From Nocardia acidivorans NBRC 108247 (GTDB lineage: Bacteria; Actinomycetota; Actinomycetes; Mycobacteriales; Mycobacteriaceae): a stretch of 64,000 nt of DNA. The stretch spans positions 124,001 through 188,000 of the forward strand of contig NZ_BDAW01000009.1 in assembly GCF_001625085.1 (NCBI RefSeq), given 5' to 3'. Shown here piece after piece: positions 1 to 7,385 of this stretch. The stretch's first letter is position 1. Each line of letters starts with the position of its first letter. Under the pieces are notes generated by a model. It ran no database searches, was not told where the DNA came from, and saw only the letters and a program-made list of their open reading frames with translations. A program made the position numbers and the translations under genes.

Positions 1-1
1 C

Positions 2-790
2 GAGCGCTTCCGCCTCGACACCGTCAAGATCATGCAGGACGGTATCGCGGAGAACTACACCGCCGCCATGACCGTGCCGTACAAGGACCGGCACGGCTGC
101 TGCACCAGCAATTCCGGACTCAGCTTCGTGGACCCGATCGCCCTGCGCGACTACGTGACCGAACTGGACGCACTCGATTTCCAGGTGCACTTCCACGCCC
201 TGGGCGATCGCGCGGTCCGCGAATCCTTGGACGCGGTCGAGGCCGCGCTGCTGGCCAACGGCCCGCGCGGCAATCGGCATCACCTGGCACACCTGCAGGT
301 GGTGCACGCCGCGGACATCCCGCGCTTTCATCGCCTGGGCGCGGTGGCGAATCTGCAACCGCTGTGGGCCGCCCACGAGGTGCAGATGGATGAGCTCACC
401 CTGCCGTTCATGGGCGGTGACCTGGCCGAACGCCAGTACATGTTCGGCGATCTGCTGCGCGCCGGTGCGACCCTGGCCTGCGGGAGCGACTGGCCGGTGA
501 GCGAGGCCGCACCGCTGGCGGGCATTCATGTCGCGGTCAATCGCATCCATCCGGATTCGGACGAACCGCCGCTGCTGCCCGAGCAGCGACTGGATCTGAT
601 GACCGCCCTGGCCGCGTACACCGCGGGCTCCGCGTACGTGAACCGGCGTGACGACACCGGCGCACTGCGGGTCGGTGCACTCGCGGATCTCGTTGTGCTG
701 GACCGTGATCCGTTCGAACATTTGCCTTCGGAGATCGCCGGCACCCGGGTCGAGCAGACTTACGTCGGAGGTGTGCGGGTCTTCGGCTGA
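2..790 (+). CDS. Amidohydrolase, YtcJ-like (5' end outside window)
   Basis: Partial gene: the reading frame is open from base 2, so the N-terminus lies upstream of the window. The visible part is the C-terminal half of an amidohydrolase_3 (YtcJ-type) metal-dependent hydrolase. Seen directly: the metal-binding stretch HFHALGDRAV, a second histidine in HHLAHLQ, and the catalytic aspartate in CGSDWPVSE. The end of the protein (LRVGALADLVVLDRDPF) is the beta-sandwich segment that closes these enzymes. The family hydrolyses C-N bonds of amides or cyclic amides and is usually cytoplasmic; the substrate cannot be told from sequence. It converges on the prenyl synthase gene. Confidence 0.9.
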   Translation, partial: ERFRLDTVKIMQDGIAENYTAAMTVPYKDRHGCCTSNSGLSFVDPIALRDYVTELDALDFQVHFHALGDRAVRESLDAVEAALLANGPRGNRHHLAHLQVVHAADIPRFHRLGAVANLQPLWAAHEVQMDELTLPFMGGDLAERQYMFGDLLRAGATLACGSDWPVSEAAPLAGIHVAVNRIHPDSDEPPLLPEQRLDLMTALAAYTAGSAYVNRRDDTGALRVGALADLVVLDRDPFEHLPSEIAGTRVEQTYVGGVRVFG

Positions 791-814
791 CGCGAATTCG
801 AGCCCCAATTCGCG
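791..814 (+). terminator. Possible terminator after the amidohydrolase
   Basis: Inverted repeat with 8-bp arms CGCGAATT / AATTCGCG and an 8-nt loop, starting immediately after the amidohydrolase stop codon. No U-tract follows, so the assignment is tentative. Confidence 0.4.
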
Positions 815-896
815 GCGCGGCGGGTGCGATGCTATTGTCTGAGGCATCGGTCGCCCGTCGTGCGCGACAATCTCCCTTCTTCGGTAAGAGACAAAG

Positions 897-921
897 TATG
901 TGTAACTGTCGGTTACACATA
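897..921. promoter_or_regulatory. Perfect 10-bp inverted repeat between convergent genes
   Basis: Arms TATGTGTAAC / GTTACACATA separated by 5 nt. The sequence is AT-rich, unlike its surroundings, and resembles a TetR-type operator (TGTAAC..GTTACA) more than a GC-rich terminator. It lies between two convergent genes, 20 bp from the prenyl synthase stop, where an operator would be unexpected. A transcription-stop role or a relic of a lost promoter are both possible. Confidence 0.35.
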
Positions 922-941
922 AATCCTCTGCTCTTCTTCGA

Positions 942-2024
942 TCACTTGTCCCGGTAGGCGACCAGGTGCGCCAGCGCCGTCAGATCGGCCGCGGCCACCT
1001 CCGGCGGCAGTGCGCCCAAGGCCGATTCCAGGGCGGCCGCCGCACGTCCGAGCGTGTGCGCCCGCCCGCCCGCTTCCTCGATCAACAGCGCCGCCCGGGC
1101 CGCCCGCTGCGCGGTCATGGGCTGGCGCGCGTGATAGATGCGCGCGAACTCCCGGCCCGGTCCGGTATCCGAGGCCAGCGCGGAGACCACCGGGAACGAC
1201 TGTTTGCGTTGAATCAGATCGCTGTGCGCGGGCTTTCCCGTCACCGCGGGATCGCCCCAGATATCGATGGCATCGTCGACCAACTGGAACACCAGGCCGA
1301 GTTCGCAGCCGAAGGTGTGCATGGCCGACACCACCCGATGATCCGCGCCCGCGCAGAGTGCGCCGAGCGCGCACGCGCACCCCAGGAGCGCACCGGTCTT
1401 GCCCGCGGCCATGGTGAGGTATTCCTCCACGCTGACCGAGGACCGTTCGGCGAAGGCGCAATCCTCGTACTGCCCCCGGCACAGCGTGACGGTGGCGCGG
1501 GCCAGTCGGATTACCGCCTCGGCGGTGACCGGTTCGGGCACGCCGTCGGAGAGCACACCGAGGGCCAGCGCCTGCAGGGCGTCGCCGAGCAGCGTGGCAT
1601 TGGTTTCACCCCATACCCGCCACACCGTGGGCCGGCCGTGCCGGAACGGGTCCTCGTCCATGACATCGTCGTGAATCAGCGAGAAGTTGTGCAGCAGTTC
1701 GACGGCCGCGGCCGCATGGGTCGCGCTCTCGATACTGCCGCCGCAGGCGACGGCCGCGGCGAAGGTGAGGGCGGGGCGCAGCGCCTTGCCCTGTGCGCCG
1801 GTGGTCGGCACGCCGTCGGCATCGCACCAGCCGAAGTGGTAGCCCGCCATCCGATCCATCGGGTCGGCCAGGGAGTCGATCGCCGCGCGCAGAACCGGTT
1901 CGATGGCCAGGCGTGCGGCGGCCAGCTGTCCGCGGGCCGCGTGCTGTGCGCCGCTCTCGGCCGGATGTTGACCGTATTCGGCGGGCCGCTGGCGTATTTC
2001 GCTGTGGTTCAGCTGGTTGGCCAT
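942..2024 (-). CDS. Polyprenyl (GGPP-type) diphosphate synthase
   Basis: Trans-isoprenyl diphosphate synthase, which condenses isopentenyl diphosphate with an allylic diphosphate to give a C15-C20 chain. From the ATG at 2024: the GKALRP motif near residue 79, the first aspartate-rich motif in HDDVMDED near 119, and the second, QLVDDAID, near 250; all are class hallmarks. In-frame ATGs at 2051 and 2105 would add 9 or 27 residues that do not look like family sequence, and no start has a strong ribosome site. It lies 230 bp downstream of a terpene synthase on the same strand, so it probably makes that enzyme's substrate. Chain length cannot be read reliably. Confidence 0.9.
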   Translation of the reverse strand: MANQLNHSEIRQRPAEYGQHPAESGAQHAARGQLAAARLAIEPVLRAAIDSLADPMDRMAGYHFGWCDADGVPTTGAQGKALRPALTFAAAVACGGSIESATHAAAAVELLHNFSLIHDDVMDEDPFRHGRPTVWRVWGETNATLLGDALQALALGVLSDGVPEPVTAEAVIRLARATVTLCRGQYEDCAFAERSSVSVEEYLTMAAGKTGALLGCACALGALCAGADHRVVSAMHTFGCELGLVFQLVDDAIDIWGDPAVTGKPAHSDLIQRKQSFPVVSALASDTGPGREFARIYHARQPMTAQRAARAALLIEEAGGRAHTLGRAAAALESALGALPPEVAAADLTALAHLVAYRDK

Positions 2025-2257
2025 ACTCGGCCGGGACAGTCCCCATCGGCGCATACCGTCGAGTCGTTGTCCCGCTGTGGTTCTGGTCGGTTTCGACGCT
2101 CGCATAATCGGCCCCGCTCACTCGGACACACGGCCTCCGCAGCCACCCGGCGGTGATTGGGCGGCCATGCATAGAAGGATCCCAATCGTCCCATTCGGAT
2201 GCGAAAACGCGGGGCCGCCTGTGGATTTCATTTCGGCAACGGCGGCTGCGCCGCAGT

Positions 2258-3238
2258 TCAGGTGAGTGGCAGGCCGTGTTCCAGGGCCTCCACCGGCGCG
2301 CTCGTATAACGGGCCGCCTGATAGTGGTAATCGAAATTCGCCCGAACGTACACCGTGTAATTGGTTGCGGTGGCCAAGGTGTCGTCGCGGTCACGACCGA
2401 CCACCCCGGCGTCGTCCAGTTCGGCGGGAAGCCGCTCCAGGGCCGCCGTCATGCGGTCGATGCACTCGGTGAGCATGTCGTTCACCAGCTTGAGCGCCTG
2501 AGGTCTGTTGTGCCCGAGATGATATTCGGCGAGCAGTACCGAGTTGTAGAGGTAGCCGGACGCCTCGTCCGAGGCCACCGAGAGCACATCGTTGAACAGG
2601 CCCATATGCTCGACCGCGGCCTCGCGCAGACTGCGCATGGCCGGAAGGTAGCGGGCGGCCGCGGCCAGATCCACGCCCTCGGCGCGCTCGCTGATATCGA
2701 GAAAGACGAAGAGCGCCACGCCGTCTCGGCGATGGGCGCGATAGGTCTCCAGATCCGGAAGATTTCCGGAGAGTCGGCCCACGCTCTCGGTGTAGTACGT
2801 CCAGAGCCAGTCCCGGATCTCACCTCGTACGGCTTCGCGCCACTCCGGTGAGCGGCCCTGCGACAGCCGCCGCCACAGGTCGGCGAACGCCACGGCTAGG
2901 ACGCCGGAAGGTTGCCTGGCACTGTCGAATACCGCGTTCAGGGCCTGTACGGCCTCCAAACTGCGCTGTGGATCAGGGATTTCAATATCGAACTGGTCGT
3001 CCACGACGAAAGCCCAAGCCGTGTACTGGCTCAGCAGCGTGAGCTCCTCGACCCCGGCGCCCGGACACCAGAGTGCGTACATTCGCGCAGGTCTCGTGCG
3101 TTCCATCCGCCGCCGCGTCAGTTCGGTGGGCACCAGCTCGAACGCCTCGAGCCACTCCCACATACCCGCCTCTGCCTCCAGCTCCAGTGGATTGAGTGCC
3201 ACGGGGGCGTAGGGCATGAAAAATTCGGTTGGTTCCAT
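2258..3238 (-). CDS. Class I terpene synthase (terpene cyclase)
   Basis: Cytoplasmic cyclase of 326 aa, the usual length of bacterial class I terpene synthases. Seen directly: the Mg-binding DDQFD motif at about residue 80, the second metal motif NDVLSVASDE at about 216, an arginine pair in AHRRDG about 46 residues upstream (pyrophosphate sensor position), and the C-terminal RY pair at 310. These ionise a prenyl diphosphate and fold the carbocation. The ATG at 3238 is preferred over the in-frame TTG just before it; GGGAGA lies upstream. It is followed by a prenyl diphosphate synthase, forming a two-gene terpene locus. The product (sesqui- or diterpene) cannot be predicted. Confidence 0.92.
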   Translation of the reverse strand: MEPTEFFMPYAPVALNPLELEAEAGMWEWLEAFELVPTELTRRRMERTRPARMYALWCPGAGVEELTLLSQYTAWAFVVDDQFDIEIPDPQRSLEAVQALNAVFDSARQPSGVLAVAFADLWRRLSQGRSPEWREAVRGEIRDWLWTYYTESVGRLSGNLPDLETYRAHRRDGVALFVFLDISERAEGVDLAAAARYLPAMRSLREAAVEHMGLFNDVLSVASDEASGYLYNSVLLAEYHLGHNRPQALKLVNDMLTECIDRMTAALERLPAELDDAGVVGRDRDDTLATATNYTVYVRANFDYHYQAARYTSAPVEALEHGLPLT

Positions 3239-3316
3239 CAAACTGCCTATCTCCCAACCAGTTTACTCGCCGATATGACAATACCGGCGTTTCGGGCAGA
3301 ACCGGCGATCCGACCG

Positions 3317-4093
3317 CTATTCGGCCACCGGCACCAGGCGCTGCGCGGGGTCGAAGAGGGTCCGCTCGGCGACCCGGGTAGCCGCCAGAGCTGCGAGAGT
3401 CGTTGCGGCCAAGAGCATATACATGACCACAATCTGGTAGCGGATTGCTGTGAGCGGATCCACACCCGCGAGAATCAAACCTGTCATAGCCCCCGGCAGA
3501 CTGATCAGTCCGACCACCTTCGTAGAGTCTATCGCGGGAATCAGCGCCGTGCGCAGTGCCGATCGGCGATACGGCAGGAAGGACTCGTGCGCCGAAAGGC
3601 CAAGCGCCAGACGCGCTTCGACCGCATCGCGATTGCGGCGCGCATCCTCGGTGAGGCGGCGCAGCGCGATACCGGTGGCCTGCATGGCCGAGGAGACGAT
3701 CATGCCGCCCACCGGAACCACCACGCGGGCATGGGTGGAGATGACGCCCAATAGGATCAGCGCGCCGAGGGTGACCGCCGAGCCGAAGGCCACCCCCAGG
3801 GTGGCCGAGCGGCGGGCGTGCGGCAGGCCCGCGCCGCGGCGGCCCGCGACGAAACCCGCGATCACGACCATGAGCACGACCCAGCCGAGCGCGCCCGGTA
3901 ATCCGGTGTGGCGGAACAGGATCAGCAGGATCGCGCCCACGGCGACCAGCTGCACGCCCGCGCGCGCGGCGGCGATGAGCAGCTCGCGGGTGAGGTTCAG
4001 GCGCTGGCGATAGGCGATCAGCGCGGCCAGGCCGACCAGCAGTAACGACGCCGATACGCCGGTCCAGTCGGGTACCGAGAGTTCATCGGTCAC
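3317..4093 (-). CDS. UPF0014/FetB-type ABC transporter permease
   Basis: Integral membrane permease of 258 aa with about seven hydrophobic segments, matching the UPF0014 family (E. coli FetB/YbbM, linked to iron export). Recognisable features are the early YRQRLNL segment, the GGMIVSSAMQATGIALRR loop, and ALIPAIDSTKVVGLISLPG followed by GMTGLILAGVDP-type sequence. I set the start at the GTG at 4093, which overlaps the stop of the upstream ATPase gene as GTGA, a common coupled arrangement; the long upstream open frame is antisense-like sequence. It forms one transporter with the ATPase. Iron as substrate is by family analogy only. Confidence 0.9.
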   Translation of the reverse strand: MTDELSVPDWTGVSASLLLVGLAALIAYRQRLNLTRELLIAAARAGVQLVAVGAILLILFRHTGLPGALGWVVLMVVIAGFVAGRRGAGLPHARRSATLGVAFGSAVTLGALILLGVISTHARVVVPVGGMIVSSAMQATGIALRRLTEDARRNRDAVEARLALGLSAHESFLPYRRSALRTALIPAIDSTKVVGLISLPGAMTGLILAGVDPLTAIRYQIVVMYMLLAATTLAALAATRVAERTLFDPAQRLVPVAE

Positions 4094-4746
4094 GGCAGGT
4101 CGACCTCTCCCTCGGCGGCGAGCCGGGACAGCTTGCCGCGCTCCAGATACCAGATGTCGTCGGCGACACCGGAGACGAATGTGGTGTCGTGGCTTACCAA
4201 TACGACGCTGCCGCCCGCGGAGATGTGCTTGCGGATGAGATCTCCGATGTGCGCGGCAGCCGCACCGTCCAGGGCCGAGGTCGGCTCGTCCAGCAGCAGC
4301 ACCTCGGGTTCCACCGCGAGCGCGCGGGCGAGGCAAACCCGTTGCGCCTCACCGCCGGACAGCTCCGCGCAGCGCCGGTCGGCGAAGTCCGGCGGCAATC
4401 CGGCGCGAGCGAGGAGTTCGGTGACACGCTCGGTGGAGACCTGGCGGCCCACCCGCACCTCGTCCGCGACGGTATCGGTGAGCAGCACCGGTTTCTGCGG
4501 CACCAGGCCGACCCGGCGGCGCAGCGGCAGCACCGGCAGATCGGTGATCGGTATGCCGTCCAGCAGGATGCGCCCGCCGCCGGGGTCGCCGAACCGATTG
4601 AGCAGGCGCAACAGGGTGGTCTTGCCCGCACCACTGGGACCCAGCACCGCGGCGCAGCGGCCCTCGGCGAAGGTCGCGTTCACCGCGATGAGCTGCGGGG
4701 TCGGGCCGTAGCCCGCACTGACCTGTTCAAGGGTGATCGTCGGCAC
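4090..4746 (-). CDS. ABC transporter ATP-binding protein, FetA-like
   Basis: Nucleotide-binding subunit of the exporter encoded with the downstream permease. Seen directly: Walker A GPSGAGKTT, Q-loop VPQKP, signature ELSGGEAQR, Walker B LLLDEPTSALD and H-loop LVSHD. The GTG at 4746 (VPTITLEQVSAGYG) starts where the ABC fold normally begins and gives 218 aa; an ATG at 4809 would add 21 residues of unlikely sequence. The 4-nt overlap with the permease indicates co-translation. Two-component transporters of this type in E. coli protect against iron or peroxide stress; the substrate here is inferred. Confidence 0.9.
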   Translation of the reverse strand: MPTITLEQVSAGYGPTPQLIAVNATFAEGRCAAVLGPSGAGKTTLLRLLNRFGDPGGGRILLDGIPITDLPVLPLRRRVGLVPQKPVLLTDTVADEVRVGRQVSTERVTELLARAGLPPDFADRRCAELSGGEAQRVCLARALAVEPEVLLLDEPTSALDGAAAAHIGDLIRKHISAGGSVVLVSHDTTFVSGVADDIWYLERGKLSRLAAEGEVDLP

Positions 4747-5173
4747 GGCACCACAATGCCGCAAAGTCGGCCGCTCGGCCCGGTGCCGCGCTATCTCGAT
4801 TTTCGCCATCCCCCACCTGCTGCACCTGGATCGCTGGGAGCTGGATGGCGCAGATCAAGATGGACACCTGCCAAAGGTCGGGTCGCACCGGTCGCGCCCG
4901 GCAGCGAGGCGATGCTCCGCATGCGGAATCTGAATGTGCGGCTGCTCCCCTCCCTGCCGTGGCGCGGGCTCATCGGTGGCGCGCCGCAGCGGGTCGCTCG
5001 GACGGTCTCGGCGAAGAGTTATGTCGCTCGCGTATCACCGAAGTGATTCTTGAAGACCGGTCTGGACGAGATCGACTGCACCCCCGTATCTTTCGAAAAC
5101 ACAAGATCAGCTGCCGGTGCGACGTACGCTCGGGCACCGACCAGCTGTATCGGCACTACCCGGAGGCGCGCGC
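4747..5173. other. Intergenic region with divergent promoters
   Basis: 427 bp between the leftward transporter operon and the rightward SnoaL-like gene. No convincing coding sequence. It contains two short perfect palindromes, TCCGCATGCGGA at 4916-4927 and AGACCGGTCT near 5055, which could be regulator sites, but nothing ties them to a regulator. Confidence 0.4.
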
Positions 5174-5623
5174 ATGCTGTCCCTGCAGGAGATTTCGGAT
5201 CGCATGGAGATCGAGGACCTGATGGTCCGGTACTCCCATGCCGTGGACACCCACCAGTGGGAGTTGCTCGACGAAATCTTCACCGCCGACGCCCATATCG
5301 ACTACACGGCCATGGGCGGCCCGGCCGGCGATCTGGCCTCCACCAAGACTTTCCTGGCCGCCGTCATGCCCAATTTCTCGGCCTTCCAGCATATGATCGC
5401 CAACTCCGCCATTCGGGTGGAGGGCGACCACGCGACCGCCCGCACCATGTGTCACAACCCGATGGTCGTGACCGGTGCGGACGGTCATCAGCGATTGATG
5501 CTGTGCGGGCTCTGGTATCACGACACCTTCGTCCGGGTGGACGATCAGTGGCGGATCCGCCAGCGGATCGAGGAGAAGTCCTATATGTTCGTCGCCCCGC
5601 CCGCCGACGCCGTCATGAGCTGA
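5174..5623 (+). CDS. SnoaL-like / NTF2-fold protein
   Basis: A 149-aa protein of the SnoaL_4 / NTF2-like fold, small alpha+beta cones used as isomerases, dehydratases or hydroxylases on ring compounds. Family-like features: the N-terminal helix EISDRMEIEDLMVRYSHAVD, the strand around FTADAHIDYTAMGG, and the paired histidines in SAFQHMIAN and CGLWYHDTFVR. The start at 5174 is supported by CGGAGG 8 nt upstream; the longer open frame is rejected. Its last 43 bp overlap the 3' end of the opposite-strand gene. Enzymatic role unknown. Confidence 0.85.
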   Translation: MLSLQEISDRMEIEDLMVRYSHAVDTHQWELLDEIFTADAHIDYTAMGGPAGDLASTKTFLAAVMPNFSAFQHMIANSAIRVEGDHATARTMCHNPMVVTGADGHQRLMLCGLWYHDTFVRVDDQWRIRQRIEEKSYMFVAPPADAVMS

Positions 5624-6285
5624 TCGAAGAGCTCGCGGTACCCGCGCAGCGCCTGCCTCAACTCCTCGGTGTCCGAGCCGTTCCCATGCTGCCAGCGCTG
5701 CTGCAACTGCTGACGGCGCTGTGCGAAATCATCGGCCAGCGCCTGAATGGTGCCGGAGACCAACTGATCGGCCCGCGTCACCGCATCCTTGGGGTCATCG
5801 ACGAACATGCCCTGCACCTCACGCCACTGCCCGCGCAATCGCATGGGGTCATTGGCGGCAGTGCCCTGCTGCCCCGGTGCCTGGTCGAAATGCGGTGACC
5901 GGCCGGAATTCTGGGTCTGACGGGGATCCTCGCCCTGCGCCCACTGTCCGGCGTGCGATGCCTGTCCGGGCTGGCCGAATTCCGCGGACCGAGCCGAATG
6001 TTCGGGCTGACCCGGAGCCGGATCCTGGTCCGAATGCGTGGCCGCGGTCGGATCACCGTGGTGTTCACGGTCCGAGCGCTGGGTTTCGCGCGCCGCGGCC
6101 GCACCGCGGGGGTCGGGGTTGAGGCCCTCGGCCGCGTCGCGACCCTCGGCGGCGGTGCGTCCACCGGCGTCGGCGGTGCGTTCGGCGACCGGGCGGTCAT
6201 CGGGCCCGGCGGCGTGGATATCGCTGCCGGTCACCGTATTCTCCTGGACCGCACGTTGTTTCGCGTGTTCGGATTCGATGCTCAT
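5581..6285 (-). CDS. Hypothetical protein with long disordered N-terminus and WxxVQxxFxDDP domain
   Basis: Not recognised as a named family. 234 aa: the first 140 residues are low-complexity and rich in Gln, Glu, Ala, Arg and Pro, with no membrane segment. The last 90 form a compact helical domain containing WREVQGMFVDDP, then AVTRADQLV and YRELFDQLM. That domain is clearly similar to the end of the upstream gene product (WAHVQEQFIDDP.. ADRLL.. YRHLFADLV), so the two are paralogues. It follows that gene by 9 bp (SD GTGAGG) and is surely co-transcribed. Its 3' end overlaps the convergent SnoaL-like gene by 43 bp. Function unknown; a stress or envelope protein is possible. Confidence 0.75.
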   Translation of the reverse strand: MSIESEHAKQRAVQENTVTGSDIHAAGPDDRPVAERTADAGGRTAAEGRDAAEGLNPDPRGAAAARETQRSDREHHGDPTAATHSDQDPAPGQPEHSARSAEFGQPGQASHAGQWAQGEDPRQTQNSGRSPHFDQAPGQQGTAANDPMRLRGQWREVQGMFVDDPKDAVTRADQLVSGTIQALADDFAQRRQQLQQRWQHGNGSDTEELRQALRGYRELFDQLMTASAGGATNI

Positions 6286-6294
6286 GGTTGTTCC

Positions 6295-6894
6295 TCACTT
6301 CTCGGTTGTCGCGTGGCGATCGCGGGCGGTGTTCTCGGTGCGCGCGCTGTGCTCCGCCCCGTTGATGCCCACCAGGTCCGCGAACAGGTGGCGGTAGTCG
6401 ACGATGGCGGCGCGCATATCCTCGGTGGAGACCTCACCGCGCCCGGCTCGTCCGGCGATCTCATGGGCGCGCCGGTATTCGGCCAGCGGTCGCGCGTGCT
6501 CGACCGAGAGATCGGCGACCTGCTGGTCGTAGCTCTCGGTCGGATAGCCGCGATCGGCCATGGCCAGGGTCAGCAGCCGGTCGGCATTGTCCAGCGCCCG
6601 CGCCGGATCGTCGATGAACTGCTCCTGCACATGCGCCCACTGCATGGTGTAGCGGCGCTTCTCGTCCTCGCTGAGTTCGCGCAGCTGCAATTGGCTGTGC
6701 CGCTTCTGCCGTTCGGTGAGTTCCCGCTCGGCCTCGCGGCGGCTGTCCGCCTGTTCCAGGGTGCGGTCGTACTCCGGTCCGAACCGTTCACGCAGCTTTC
6801 GACTGCGCATGCGCGGCAGCAACGCCAGCGCGATCACCACCACCGCGGCGACCACCACAATGATGATGACCACGGTTGTCATTGCACCCGACAT
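6295..6894 (-). CDS. Membrane-anchored hypothetical protein, WxxVQxxFxDDP domain
   Basis: 199 aa. An N-terminal transmembrane helix (VVIIIVVVAAVVVIALALL, residues 8-27) is followed by a basic stop-transfer MRSRKLRERFG, so the bulk should be cytoplasmic. A charged coiled-coil-like stretch (about 45-80) leads into the domain shared with the downstream gene (WAHVQEQFIDDPARAL), ending in a disordered tail. A strong GAGGAGG lies 5 nt before the ATG. It is the first gene of a two-gene operon in which one partner is membrane-bound and one soluble, both with the same domain. I do not recognise the family and assign no function. Confidence 0.8.
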   Translation of the reverse strand: MSGAMTTVVIIIVVVAAVVVIALALLPRMRSRKLRERFGPEYDRTLEQADSRREAERELTERQKRHSQLQLRELSEDEKRRYTMQWAHVQEQFIDDPARALDNADRLLTLAMADRGYPTESYDQQVADLSVEHARPLAEYRRAHEIAGRAGRGEVSTEDMRAAIVDYRHLFADLVGINGAEHSARTENTARDRHATTEK

Positions 6895-6968
6895 CTGTAC
6901 CTCCTCGTCGAGTCCGTCCTCTTGCGGACGTAATGCCTCGACTGAGCGGGCTCAAACGCGATGTGCGA

Positions 6969-7300
6969 TTACTCGCCGCGCAGCAGCGCCATGACCGGCG
7001 CCGGCTTCTCCTATTGTGTTCGAGCACGGTGATGTAGTTGAACCCGAACGTTTTCCGGCGTTCGCGCAGGGTGTCGGCCCTCTGCTCGGGTGTGCCGATG
7101 AGGACCACGGGCTGATCCTCGAGCTCGCCGTCGAAGTTCAACGGCGGCTGTTCGGCGAGCATTTCGGTTGCCGCCGAACGATCTTCGGGAGCGACCACAC
7201 CCTGGATCAGCAGATTGAACTCGACGGTGCGATCCCCGAGCAGGGCGCGCACATGATCGGCGCGTTCGAGGGTTGCGGCCGAATCGAGATGACGCGTGGA
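6969..7300 (-). pseudogene. Remnant of an LLM-class (F420-type) oxidoreductase
   Basis: About 105 C-terminal residues of a luciferase-like monooxygenase-family enzyme, with no N-terminal half. Seen: ERADHVRALLGDRTVEFN, then VVLIGTPEQRADTLRERR and FGFNYITVLEH, typical of F420-dependent LLM proteins. After LEHN the frame breaks; shifting it by one base restores EKPAPVMALLRGE and a TAA at 6969, the expected end of the family. So there is a 5' truncation plus a single frameshift. No start codon or ribosome site fits. This is a dead gene fragment, not a short protein. Confidence 0.75.
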
Positions 7301-7385
7301 CTCGACCGAATGGCGTACACGCGGCGAGCACGCGCGCCATCATGGGGTATCGCATTTCCGAGTCGCCCCGCGAGGAGTTTGCGCG

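Noticed and set aside
966..2156. Long plus-strand open frame antisense to the prenyl synthase
   Set aside because: Low-complexity Arg/Gly/His-rich translation typical of high-GC antisense frames; the opposite strand has complete catalytic motifs.
6788..7252. 154-residue minus-strand open frame as an intact protein
   Set aside because: Its second half is out-of-frame sequence running into the next gene; only the LLM-like part is meaningful.
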